In this document: in pieces, positions 41,354-50,499 of the stretch
Layout: each line of letters begins with the position of its first letter
Position numbering within the stretch: the first letter of the stretch is position 1
NCBI GenBank assembly: GCA_021628825.1
Contig: JAJXRY010000001.1
Coordinates: 62,001 to 126,000 of the forward strand
Direction of reading: 5' to 3'
Length of the DNA stretch: 64,000 bases
Origin: Lachnospiraceae bacterium
GTDB taxonomy: Bacteria; Bacillota; Clostridia; Lachnospirales; Lachnospiraceae
Program-made: the position numbers and the translations under genes
Notes under the pieces: generated by a model
What the model was told of the DNA's origin: nothing
Databases searched by the model: none
Seen by the model: only the letters and a program-made list of their open reading frames with translations

Positions 41354-41980
41354 ATGTTATATGATTATATTATTACCAATTATAAAAAAAGATGAACCAA
41401 TCTTTCTTGCAGAGCTTCCTGGCAAATCCAGAGAATCTGTAAGGCAAGAAATGAAGAAACTTACAGATGAAGGAAAAAAATAGAGCGGTTATACAATGGC
41501 GTGTATTATCGTTCTTACAAAACTATTTTGGGAACTAAGGGAAAGGTATCGGTTGAAAAAGTTTATACAAAAAGAGGTATTTAGAGGCTGACGGAGTGGT
41601 GTCGGGATATATTACGGGTATCCAGCTTGCGAATATGTATGGTTTTTACAACGCAAAAATCCGTCTTGTTATGAGGTATGTTCTAATGAGGCATCTACCA
41701 AACAGCGTAAAGTAGATGTAGATGGCAGACAGATTATTGTTTACAAACCGGTTGTAGAAGTATCAAAGGAAAATAGAGGTGCACTGCAATTTTTTTGGAC
41801 CTTATGAGTACGATTGACAGATACAGCGAAGTTAGTGGTGATGAATTTACAATGAAGATAAAGAATTTTATTTCTACTGTAGGAGTCGATTTTGAGCAGG
41901 TGAAAAAATATTTATCACTATTTCCGGATAGAGTATATCGGAATATTTATCAGGGAGGTTTGATGAATGAATTGGTATAA
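41354..41980 (+). CDS. AbiEi-family antitoxin / transcriptional regulator
   Basis: ~205 residues after repair. N-terminal winged-helix: PIFLAELPGKSRESVRQEMKKLTDEGKIERLYNGVYY, typical of DUF6088/AbiEi proteins; then VSGYITGIQLANMYGF and a C-terminal helical part. The frame is interrupted at A-runs near 41388, 41478 and 41570 and at T6 near 41790. RBS AGGAGAG. The stop overlaps the toxin gene by 14 nt, the normal AbiE arrangement. It would repress the operon and counter the toxin. Confidence 0.82.
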
Positions 41981-42886
41981 AGAGTATCAAACTGAATGGA
42001 AAGAGATTATTGAGACGGTGGCCAGAGAATTAGGCAAAAAGTGAGCAAATGGTTGAAAAAAAGATACCATTCAGTCAATGTTCCTGTTTGAGCTGGCAAA
42101 GTCGGAATTACCATTTGTGTTTAAAGGTGGAACTTCACTTTCTAAGGCATATAATCTTGTAGATCGTTTTTTTCGGAAGATATTGATTTGTCGATGAATC
42201 GAAGGCCTACGCAATCAGAACGTGTGAAATCAAAAAGAATTGATTATCGAAATTGCTGAGAATTTGGGTTTGGTGTTGTCAAATTCGGAAGAGATAAAGT
42301 CGCGGTATGATTATAATAAATATGTATTTAAATATGATTCTTTGTTTTTCTGTAATTCCACTGGAGATTATTATAGAAACAAGTTATTATCAGTCGGTAT
42401 ATCCTGTTGACAAGCATGTTGTAGGTAGCTTTGTAGGAAGATTTTGTTTAGAAAGAAGTATCATACTGCCTGTTCCTTTCGAAGCAGCGGAGGTGATGAT
42501 GAATGTTCAATCCATAGAAAGAACTTTCGTGGATAAGGTGTTTGCCGTATGCGATTATAAAAATACAGAATATGCAGGACAGAGATTCAAGACATTTATA
42601 TGATATATGCAAGCTTCTTCGAGAGGTTGAACTTAATGAAGAATTGGATAAGTTAATTGATATGGTCAGAGATGATAGGATGCGATCTAAAAACAATCCA
42701 TCGGCGCAGCTGGAATATATTATTCCGGATATGCTTAAGGAGATAATCAGAAAGCAGATTCTATGAACCTGATTATAAAAAAATGTAACACAGAAATTAT
42801 TGTATGAGGATATATCATATGATTATGCAATTGAGAATGGAATTGCAATTATTGCAGAATCAGATGTGTTTATATATAAGAAATAA
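41967..42886 (+). CDS. AbiEii-family nucleotidyltransferase toxin
   Basis: ~300 residues after repair. The nucleotidyltransferase core is FKGGTSLSKAYNLVDRFSEDIDLSM, with the GGTSL and SEDIDLS motifs intact. It is followed by IPLEIIIETSYY and FVDKVFAVCDYK...SRHLYDI. Relatives (AbiEii, MenT) modify tRNA or other acceptors and cause abortive infection or growth arrest. Shifts are at AAAAA/AAAAAA near 42040 and 42057, T6 near 42169, AAAAA near 42233, T-run 42342, AAAAA 42560 and near 42760. Whether it is functional depends on those being base-call errors. Confidence 0.82.
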
Positions 42887-42904
42887 GTAGAAATGAATAT
42901 TTTT

Positions 42905-42935
42905 GGAGCTTATCAGCAGTGATAGGCTCCTTTTT
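42905..42935 (+). terminator. Terminator after AbiE operon
   Basis: GGAGCTTATCA-GCAG-TGATAGGCTCC (one G.T) followed by TTTTT. Confidence 0.78.
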
Positions 42936-42942
42936 CGTACCA

Positions 42943-43014
42943 GCGAACAGAAAGCGAACTAAAATTTTTACTGGCGAACGAAAAAGCGAACTCAGTAGCG
43001 AACGGAAAGCGAAC
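42943..43014 (+). repeat. Three direct repeats of GCGAAC-(n)GAAA-GCGAAC
   Basis: Copies at 42943-42959, 42974-42991 and 42998-43014, each with two GCGAAC hexamers 5-6 bp apart. All are on the same strand. The regular doublets look like protein-binding sites or iterons. They lie between the AbiE terminator and an XRE gene. Confidence 0.65.
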
Positions 43015-43154
43015 GGCGGTTGATAGGCTTTTTTGGAATTTCTCCAATGAGGTCTATTTTTTATGCTTTTTTGTAGGAGACAGTTTAGGGCAAGAGAGCC
43101 ACCTGTTCCGGATTTTGAAGCGGAAAACATTTCAAAATTCGGAGGATAAATAAA

Positions 43155-43502
43155 ATGAGAAATTATAAAGGTGATCCATTGATGATGGGACAGAGATTAA
43201 AAGAGTTAAGAAGAAATGCGAAGAATAGCATGTCGCAGTTAGCATTTGCAGAGGAGATTGGAACCTGCTTAGGTAATATCAGTAAGATTGAACAGGGCTT
43301 AAGATTTCCAACAATGGAAATTCTATATGACTATATGAATTATTTTGACGAGGATGCGAATTTGCTGTGTGGGTGTGATATTGAGAATCAGAACAGAGAA
43401 GATTCTATTGATGCAAGGCTGGAGAAATTGCCACCGGCAGTAAAGAGATTATCTTACAGTTATTTTTTTGTAGAGATGATTGAGAAATGTCCATTTCAAT
43501 AA
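43155..43502 (+). CDS. XRE-family transcriptional regulator
   Basis: 115 residues, intact. HTH: MGQRLKELRRNAKNSMSQLAFAEEIGTCLGNISKIEQGLRFPTMEILYDYMNYF. The C-terminal part (NREDSIDARLEKLPPAVKRLSYSYFFVEMIEK) is helical. Codon use is AT-rich like its island neighbours. GGAGG precedes the ATG. No obvious partner; the GCGAAC repeats 140 bp upstream could be its operator. Confidence 0.78.
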   Translation: MRNYKGDPLMMGQRLKELRRNAKNSMSQLAFAEEIGTCLGNISKIEQGLRFPTMEILYDYMNYFDEDANLLCGCDIENQNREDSIDARLEKLPPAVKRLSYSYFFVEMIEKCPFQ

Positions 43503-43670
43503 AATCGCTACTTATAGTAGTGATTACTGAATCTAATCATTACTATAAAGGACGATAAGTTTTTTTGAAAATAGAGATTACTTGTTGTAAAATCGTGATT
43601 TATCGGATATAATATATTTAAAGATAAAATGATGATAAAATTATGATAAGTAATGCAAGGAGGTTTTTTT

Positions 43671-43928
43671 ATGATACAGATTAGACCAGTTTCTGATTTA
43701 AGAAATAAATTTCCGGATGTAGAGAAGGCAGTTGCATGTGGTGAACCGGTATATTTAACAAAAAACGGATACGGTGCAATGGTTGTGCTTAGTCTGGAAG
43801 CATATTCAAGATTAACAGATGGCATTGAAGCAGCTCTTGATATGGCTGATAAAGCTGCGGAAGAAGATGACAGAAGATATACGCATGAAGAAGTTTTCTC
43901 TAATCTTAGAAGGAGGGTAAATGGCTAA
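43671..43928 (+). CDS. Phd/YefM-family antitoxin
   Basis: 85 residues, intact. The DNA-binding N-terminus IRPVSDLRNKFPDVEKAV followed by GEPVYLTKNGYGAMVVLSLEAY is the Phd/YefM signature. The C-terminal acidic helical tail (DMADKAAEEDDRRYTHEEVF) would bind a RelE/ParE toxin. RBS AAGGAGG. The stop overlaps the toxin relic by 8 nt. Confidence 0.9.
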   Translation: MIQIRPVSDLRNKFPDVEKAVACGEPVYLTKNGYGAMVVLSLEAYSRLTDGIEAALDMADKAAEEDDRRYTHEEVFSNLRRRVNG

Positions 43929-44228
43929 TACAAAGTATAAGCTGTGATATTTGCCATTGTTCTATAGGGATCTAGAGGAAAAGGTTGTATATATTGCAGA
44001 GGAATTACATAATGAAAAAGGCTGCAAATGATTTGTTAGATGAGGTTGAAAAGGCAATATTGGAATGTGTTTATTGCTATGCAACAAAGGGAAAAAGGAA
44101 AGGTAGAAGAAGCTCTTTCCATAAAGGATAATTCTTCACCAATTCTTTGCAATAGAATTTCAGAAAGAGATCATATGATAGAAAGAAAAGTTCAATCATC
44201 AGTGAGTAAGAGATACATTAAAAAATAA
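43921..44228 (+). pseudogene. RelE/ParE-family toxin remnant
   Basis: The first ~45 codons read MANTKYKL-stop-YLPLFYRDLEEKVVYIAEELHNEKAANDLLDEVEKAI, the start of a ParE-type toxin. A TGA interrupts at codon 9 and a frame change follows AATGAAAAAGG. After ...EKAILE the expected toxin C-terminus is absent and unrelated coding-like sequence follows to 44228. The damage is more than homopolymer error, so the toxin is probably dead while its antitoxin remains. Confidence 0.7.
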
Positions 44229-44250
44229 GTTATAGGTTAACGGTGAAAAA

Positions 44251-45148
44251 ATGAGTATAAGATTTCTTGTATTTAGCGATATGCATTATGATACGGTGGA
44301 AGATGGAGATGAACGAATAAGCAAAAATTATAAGGAAAGTAAAAGAGAATCAGCTTGATTTCTGTATTTCACTAGGCGATTTCTGTGAACCTGTTCTTGA
44401 AAAATGAAAAGATTAGTAAGTTCGTTTTTTTACAGACCAAGGTTCCCATATATTATACCATTGGAAATCATGAGACGGATCGACAACAGTTGGATGAGAT
44501 TCTTGTTTTTTTATGATATGAAATCTCCATTTTATTCCTTTGAATTAGAAAAATTACAAATTTATCGTTCTTAATACATGTTTTTTTATAGTAAAGATGG
44601 TGTTGAAGAAGCATTTTATGAAAATAATTATAAGGTAAAAGGATCCGTATATCCTGTTTTGCCACAAGAACAGTTGAATTGGCTAAGAGAGGAACTGAAT
44701 GATCATAAAAAGCATATTGTTTTTTCACATCATAGTTTTTCGAATGAATTTGCAAAACGGGGAGTTCAGAATAGGGATACTATACAGAATATGTTTTTCT
44801 GCTAGGAATGTATTTCTGTGTATGAATGGACATGATCATGGCGATGCAGTAATTGAAAAGAACGGCACAACATATTATACTGTCAATTCCTCATCCAATG
44901 TCTGGATTGGTTCTCAAATTGATAGTTCAGAAACACTAAAAGAAAAATATGGTCATCTTAACGGAATTTTAACATATAAAGAGCCTTTTGCGGTTATAGT
45001 TGAAATTGATGATTCTAAAATAAAGATTAATGGAGTAGAAGGAGAATATCAGTCTGTCACACCCGAGGATATTGGACTGGACAATTACCAGTGGAATGGG
45101 GTTTCCATTTTGCCAAAAGCCAGCTCATGGGAAATTAACATGAATTAA
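44251..45148 (+). CDS. Calcineurin-like metallophosphoesterase
   Basis: ~298 residues after repair. Metallophosphoesterase ligands are all present: VFSDMHYD (DxH), ISLGDF (GD), TIGNHE (GNHE), HIVFSHHSF (H) and MNGHDHGD (GHxH). No signal peptide, so cytosolic. Shifts at 44324 (AAAAA), 44405, 44430 (T6), 44510 (T6) and 44800 are mostly homopolymer type. Relatives hydrolyse phosphomono- or diesters, including nucleotides, but this one has no defined substrate. Confidence 0.8.
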
Positions 45149-45330
45149 TATGTAACAGGAGTGGTAATTATGGGTCTGTGAAATAAAGGGACTTATTTTT
45201 ACAGCCCCTTTTTACTGAGAATATGATATAAAGTTCTCAATAGACCGCATAGGAAAATTCCGTGCTATATTATAATTAAGCAAAAAAAGGTGTTTGGTTA
45301 AAATATATATGATTTAAAGGAGAGTGTGCT

Positions 45331-46094
45331 ATGTTATATCAGGGTATTCTGGCTGGAATTGTAGATCAAAGCAGGAAGATATTTGGAGAGGAACTGACAG
45401 GAATTTATTTGCATGGTTCTATGGCAATGGGGTGTTTTAATCCGGACAAAAGTGATATTGACCTTCTTATTGTGATAAGAGATCATATTACGGATGCCCA
45501 GAAATTACAGTTTATGAACTATATCGTAGAAATGAATAAAGTGGCTCCGGGCAAAGGTATTGAATTAAGCATTGTAAAGAAAGAATTTTGTGAGCATTTT
45601 ATATATCCGACACCATTTGAATTGCATTTTTCAAAGGCACATTTACAGTGGTTTACAGAGAATCCGGGGATTATATCCGTAAGATGAATGGAGAAGATAA
45701 AGATCTTGCTGCACATTTCAAAATTATAAAAAAATTATGGTATCGTATTATATGGAGAAGAAATAGATAATATTTTTTTGCTGATGTGCCGAGAAACGAT
45801 TATCTGGATAGTATCTGGAATGATATCGAAGGGGCGGAAGAGGATATTTTAGAAGATCCGGTATACATAATTTTGAATTTGTGCAGAGTAGCAGCCTTTC
45901 TCAAAAATGATTTAGTTCTTTCCAAAAAGCAGGGTGGGGAATGGGCAATAGAAAACCTTCCTTCAAAATATCATCCATTGATTTCCGGAGCATTGCAGAG
46001 TTATGAATATGGTGAAAATGTGGATATTGAATATGGAGAGGGAAAGAAATTTGCTGCTTATATGGTACATTCGATAAAAACTATGATAGGCTAA
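45331..46094 (+). CDS. AadA/ANT-like nucleotidyltransferase with DUF4111 C-terminus
   Basis: ~260 residues after repair. The N-terminal nucleotidyltransferase motif is LHGSMAMGCFNPDKSDIDLLIV (GS-x-SDxD). The C-terminal helical domain includes DPVYIILNLCRVAAFLK and SKKQGGEWAIENLPSKYHPLI, as in AadA9-type aminoglycoside adenylyltransferases. Shifts at GGGG near 45664, A7 near 45729 and T7 near 45774. It may confer aminoglycoside (streptomycin/spectinomycin-type) resistance, but many chromosomal relatives do not; activity cannot be assumed. Confidence 0.8.
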
Positions 46095-46171
46095 AGGACT
46101 CATGACTCTACTCTCCGTAGGTAGCGTTACATCCGGCTATGCCTTACAATGCCATTATGGAGGGCAATGTG

Positions 46172-46844
46172 ATGAATCAATATGTAACAGGAGCAGTGAT
46201 TAAGGAACTGCGTGAAAAGAACCATATCACACAACTGCAGTTGGCTGAAAAACTGGGTGTGAGTGACAAGACCATATCGAAGTGGGAAACGGGGAAAGGA
46301 TATCCGGATATTACCTTGTTGGAGCCTATTGCCGATGCACTTTCGGTTTCCGTCACAGAGTTGATTTCAGGAAATATGGTCTGCAATTCCAATGTATCCG
46401 CGAATATGCTGCGATCACAGTTTTATGTATGTCCGGTGTGTGGAAATGTGATTCACAGTATGGGAGAGGCGGTGATTCATTGCCATGGACTGTTGCTGCA
46501 GCCGGCAGAAGCGGAAGAAACGGACGAGGATCATAAGATCTTTGTGGAACGTATCGAGGATGAATATTATGTGCAGATTGAACATGAGATGTCAAAGAAG
46601 CATTATATCTCCTTTATTGCGGCGGTTTCTTCTGACAGCATACAGATGGTCAGGCTGTATCCCGAAGGAGAGGCACAGGCACGGTTTAAGATCCGGGGAG
46701 TGAAAGAGATTTATTTTTACTGCAATAAAAGCGGGTTGTTTTCAGTTATTCTCGGTGAAAGGAATCGATGACAAAGAGAGCGGGTATGACGATACAGAAG
46801 AACGTCGGGAGCTTGAGAAAACGGCTAAAATGTTATTTGGTTAA
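46172..46844 (+). CDS. XRE regulator fused to desulfoferrodoxin-like domain
   Basis: N-terminal HTH (IKELREKNHITQLQLAEKLGVSDKTISKWETGKGYPDI) followed by a domain with CPVCGNVIHSMGEAVIHCHG, EDEYYVQIEHEMSKKHYISFIAAV and FYCNKSGLF. These cysteines and histidines match the iron-site pattern of superoxide reductase/desulfoferrodoxin. This fusion is known in Clostridia and suggests an iron- or oxygen-responsive regulator. One shift near 46758. The start at 46172 follows GGAGGGCAATGTG. The island end may lie near here, as composition becomes GC-richer. Confidence 0.8.
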
Positions 46845-46994
46845 AGCAAGACAGCTATGGAATCAGGAGATTTTGTAGCTGCCTTTTTACATCTTACCTG
46901 TAAATTTTGACACTTTACCGGATGAGAGGTAGACAGAGCATGAAAAAAATCATATATAAGAAAAAAACAGGAAAATAATCTAAGGAGACCAGCT

Positions 46995-47344
46995 ATGAAA
47001 AAAAATGGTATGCAGAGGAATATAATTTTGAAATTGAAGTTACAGGATTCTTAAGAAGTGATCATACGGAGAATTACTGTAGAAACGGAGAAGAGATAGG
47101 GGATAAGTATGTCTGTACCTATGGATGTCCGGTAAATGAGCAGGGGTATGGAATCTGTTCCAAGATGATGCAGCTTCTTTATGGAGATATGCAGGCGGTA
47201 AGAAGTGGAGGAGATCTGACACTGGTCGGTGGATCAGAGCCATTGGTAAAAGATTATGTGTGTCCGGATGGGTGTGTCTGTTTTCAAATGAGGGCTGTGA
47301 AAACAGGAAATGAAAATTTTTATAAAGGAAAATTCTACGAGTAA
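46995..47344 (+). CDS. TIGR04076 family protein
   Basis: ~115 residues. The conserved pattern is visible: CRNGEEIGDKYVCTYGCP, GYGICSKMMQLLYGDMQAVRSGGDL, and a C-terminal VCPDGCVCFQM. The multiple cysteines suggest metal binding. The start A-run (AAAAAAAA at 46998) is over-long, so the frame begins MKKWYAEEYNFEIEV only after repair. Function is unknown. RBS AAGGAG. Confidence 0.7.
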
Positions 47345-47384
47345 TCGTGAAAATGAAGATACAGGAGACCAGGAGGTAATCAGG

Positions 47385-47823
47385 GTGAGGCTCACGGTGG
47401 AGCAGATTGAAAAGGAAAAAGAAGAGGAAGTCATTGTGTGCTGCCATGATACAGAGGCAGGATGGGTACAAAACGTCAGGGAAGCAGTGCGGGGGCAGAT
47501 TCTGGTCTGCGGATATAAGGACAACATATTATACCGTCTGAGGCTTTCGGATATTTATTATTTTGAAGTTGTTGACGGAGCCTCTTTCTTATATACACAG
47601 AAGGATGTGTTTACATCCAAAGAAAAAAATGTATGAATTTGAGAGCATGAGTGCCAGAAGTGCTTTATTCCGTTGCAGCAAATCGATGATTCTGAATGCA
47701 GATAAAATTGATTATGTGCGTCCCTCGGTATCCGGAAGATTTGAGGCCGTATTGTCAAATGGAGAAGTTGTGATTGTGTCACGCAAGTATGTTGTTGAAT
47801 TAAAAAGATTATTAGGGATGTAG
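47385..47823 (+). CDS. LytTR-domain transcriptional regulator
   Basis: Stand-alone LytTR protein without a receiver domain. The DNA-binding part reads LYRLRLSDIYYFEVVDGASFLYT ... FRCSKSMILNADKIDYVRPSVSGRFEAVLSNGEVVIVSRKYVVELKRLLG. A7 near 47623 should be A5 (QRKMYEFESM). I chose the GTG at 47385 because AGGAGG is 8 nt upstream. It is paired with DUF3021 10 nt downstream, the common LytTR/DUF3021 unit in which the membrane protein modulates the regulator. Confidence 0.85.
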
Positions 47824-47832
47824 GAGGAGAAT

Positions 47833-48272
47833 ATGAAAGACATTGTATTTTTGGATGAGAAGATTTTTTTCATGCTTTATGGAATTATTATGATATGTAC
47901 ATTTTTTTATGTGTCTGTTTTTTTAATCCTACATCAGAACTGCCGGTGGTGTCTTTCTTTGGAAGAATTATTGTTTTTGCAATTCTTGGCATGGCAACGC
48001 TTATTGTTTATTACTCCAAGGAGGAGCTGACCCAGGGAAAATGGTGGCTTCGGACGGTTTTGCATGTTTTGCTTCTGGAAGCGGTTTATCTTCCGATTGC
48101 ACACCACTGGGAATTCTGGTATGGAAAGCTCGATGCGGTTATTTATGCTTCCTTTATTCTGGCTGCCAAAATACTCTGGCATCTGATTGATTATGGAATC
48201 AGTGCAAAAACAGCATCCGAAATCAATGAGAAGATAAGAAAACGCAGAAGAGAGCAGTTGAATCATGCGTGA
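47833..48272 (+). CDS. DUF3021 family membrane protein
   Basis: ~145 residues, four hydrophobic segments (FMLYGIIMICTFFYVSVFF, RIIVFAILGMATLIVYY, TVLHVLLLEAVYLPIA, LDAVIYASFILAAKILW) and a basic C-terminal tail. One T-run shift near 47923 joins the halves. Directly follows the LytTR regulator, as DUF3021 genes usually do. Confidence 0.82.
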
Positions 48273-48299
48273 TGATACAAGGATAGAAGAAGTGATTCT

Positions 48300-48453
48300 A
48301 TGGAGGTGGAGCAGGTTGATGAGTTTAAAGACAGCGAAAATGAAATTACAAAAGTATATGCAATTTCAAGGGAAGAGTGGAGAGATTTATAAAACTGTTG
48401 TCAAAGTTTGGATGTTGCATTGCAGCTTTAAACTTTAAAAATCAAAAGGAAAA
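48300..48453 (+). pseudogene. Degraded small ORF
   Basis: An ATG at 48300 opens MEVEQVDEFKDSENEITKVYAISREEWRDL and then stops; the other frames carry further short coding-like pieces (VVKVWMLHCSFKL). No homology recognised. It may be what is left of a gene between DUF3021 and the next ORF. Confidence 0.3.
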
Positions 48454-48484
48454 GGAAGCGGATGGAAAGGTGGAATAAAGCAGG

Positions 48485-48936
48485 ATGGTTTTGCTGATAG
48501 ATACAACCGGGTTACATAGTGGAAAAGAAATTTTACGGGAACTTGAAAAGGCAGGGAGGATTTGCCGAAGGGTGTCAGTACCGGTGTGGAGAACAGTTTT
48601 TTTGAGAGAAAGCTTCCTGGTTATCTGGGTTGTAGTTATGGTGGATGCCTGGTGAAAGGTGATAACTTTTCGATCGGACTGTTAAATAAAGAACAGCAGG
48701 AAAAAGCAACGAAGCCTTATGAAAGAATGGGAGAGGTTTTTGCGATAGAGCATAATTTTTATGGCAGGGAAGCAAGAGATTTTACCGGAGCGGAGTATTA
48801 TTCCCTTCCGGAGAGAATTATGGTGGGTATGGCATTCAGAACCATTGTCCGCAGGATATTTAACAGGGCAGCCAAAAGCTGGGGATGTAAGGATAAGCTT
48901 GATGCAAAGCCTTATAAAGTATCCGGAAAAACTTAA
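48485..48936 (+). CDS. Hypothetical protein, frame-shifted
   Basis: After repair near 48557 the reading is MVLLIDTTGLHSGKEILRELEKAGEDLPKGVS..., continuing with FFERKLPGYLGCSYGGCLVKGDNFSIGLL and FRTIVRRIFNRAAKSWGCKDK. About 150 residues with three cysteines. I do not recognise the family. It may be a fragment of a flavodoxin-fold reductase, but no FMN-binding motif is visible. Confidence 0.4.
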
Positions 48937-48969
48937 TAGCTTAGACAATTATCATAAAAAGGAGAGGGT

Positions 48970-49273
48970 ATGAAAATAGAAATCAATACATTGACGCCGG
49001 ACTTATTTCTTGAATTGTATACCTCGGTTGGCTGGGAGCCTCCCTGTCGGGAACAGGTGGAGCGTGCCCTGAAAAATACAACAGCAGCGTTTGTGGCATA
49101 TGAAGGTGAAAAGGCCATGGGCATGGTAAGACTTATTGGAGATGGCGGTCAGTCTGGAACTGATCAGCTCGAAGGAAGCGGTTAAATTCTATAAAAAGCA
49201 TGGCTTTGAGGAAAGACCGTGTGAATGGGACGGACCTGGAATGTTCAAAATGATACGGAACATCGGGACTTGA
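48970..49273 (+). pseudogene. GNAT acetyltransferase with internal deletion
   Basis: The N-terminus (LFLELYTSVGWEPPCREQVERALKNTTAAFVAYEGEKAMGMVRLIGDGG) and C-terminus (VSLELISSKEAVKFYKKHGFEERPCEWDGPGMFKMI) are those of a common ~140-residue GNAT. About 35 codons containing the acetyl-CoA binding loop are missing between them at ~49150, and the join is out of frame. No homopolymer is at the junction, so this is a true deletion and the enzyme is inactive. Confidence 0.75.
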
Positions 49274-49332
49274 AAATGAACTTAGATTGGAAGGAACAGA
49301 AAAACATGACAATACATTATGAAAAAAATTAA

Positions 49333-49851
49333 ATGCTAGAAATTTTTAACACACATTCACTGGATCACTTTGTGAGATATCAGGAGGTAAACGAGTGCTG
49401 GCGCAATGTGGAGGGACAGTGGAAGCTGATACCCATAGCCTTTAAAGAGGATTGGTCGGTAGAACAGTGTCGGGAGATTGCAGCAGATGTGGCATCCCAT
49501 ATGGGAAAAGACCAGACCGCAATTGGTGCGTTTGATGAACAGGAGCTTGTTGGTTTCATTACGGTTTCCCATGAGATTTTCGGAAGCACTGCCAAGTATG
49601 TGGAACTGGTGTGCTTTGAGGTTTCTAAGCCTTATCGTGGAAAGAAAATAGGAAAAACGCTTTTCTATGAGGCCTGCGAGGAGGCGAAACGGTCAGGAGC
49701 AGATAAGCTATATATTTCGGCACACTCTTCCAAGGAGAGCCAGGCAGCATATCAGGCGATTGGCTGCGTTCATGCAAAGGAGATTAACCGGAAGATCGCA
49801 GAAAAAGAGCCCTGCGACGTGCAGCTGGAATATGAACTTAATAGGAAATAA
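49333..49851 (+). CDS. GNAT family N-acetyltransferase
   Basis: 172 residues, intact. The fold is recognisable from DEQELVGFITVS (beta strands), KYVELVCFEVSKPYRGKKIGKTLFYEACEEAK (acetyl-CoA loop, PYRGKKIGK) and LYISAHSSKESQAAYQAIGCVHA. Its substrate is unknown. The region after it (49852-50166) shows no convincing gene. Confidence 0.85.
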   Translation: MLEIFNTHSLDHFVRYQEVNECWRNVEGQWKLIPIAFKEDWSVEQCREIAADVASHMGKDQTAIGAFDEQELVGFITVSHEIFGSTAKYVELVCFEVSKPYRGKKIGKTLFYEACEEAKRSGADKLYISAHSSKESQAAYQAIGCVHAKEINRKIAEKEPCDVQLEYELNRK

Positions 49852-50166
49852 TTGGAGGGGTATATTATCCGGGAAGCAGCCATATATTAAGACCAATTTA
49901 AAAGAAGCAGACCGCAAGGGATATTGCACATATGCTCGGAAAAGCAGAGCAATGAAATTTACTCTTTACAAACATAGCACATAGGGATATAGTGATTATA
50001 TTGAATTATAAGTCTTACAAATGGTGTATTCTGAAAGCATTGCTTATACAAAATATCAAAAAAATTAATCCCTAATAAAAAGTGAATATGGAGCTTGTAA
50101 ACAAAGAGTAAACCCGCTATACTATTGCGTATAAACCAATGCAAAAATAAGAAAGGCGGTAGAAGG

Positions 50167-50311
50167 ATGGAAGAGATGAATCAAAAATGAACTTGCTGTA
50201 TTTGCGTATGCATGTCAGCTGTTGCTTAATAATAGACTATATGAAGATCTGAATAAACTGTTGGAGTTTGCAAAGAACAAAGGTGTTGTCGTAACACCGC
50301 CGGGAATCTGA
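50167..50311 (+). CDS. Small protein, unknown
   Basis: With AAAAA near 50183 read as AAAA, the ORF encodes 47 residues: MEEMNQNELAVFAYACQLLLNN, LYEDLNKLLEFAKNK, VVVTPPGI. It has an upstream AAAGGCGG site. The helical pattern suggests a small soluble protein. A GGCAGC/GCTGCC hairpin lies 65 nt downstream (50374-50395). Confidence 0.45.
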
Positions 50312-50499
50312 TATTGCAAAAATAACACAATAAATCAGAATGTGATATTAATAGAGACAGGTATTTTTTTGTGGGCAGCTATGAAAATGGCTGCCTTTCT
50401 ATGACGTTCAGAATGAGGTGCCGTTATGAGCAAATATGATTCATTATGGAGGTAGATCAGGGAAAAATTTAAAAAAACAGACAGGAGAAATAGAAAAAT

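Noticed and set aside
42943..43014. CRISPR-like repeats
   Set aside because: Units are too short, only three copies, no unique ~30-bp spacers and no cas genes in the window.
45331..46094. Confirmed aminoglycoside resistance gene
   Set aside because: The fold matches AadA/ANT proteins, but many chromosomal homologues lack resistance activity and the reading frame is interrupted here.
49852..50166. Gene in this stretch
   Set aside because: Only short frames without ribosome sites or recognisable motifs are seen; it appears non-coding or decayed.
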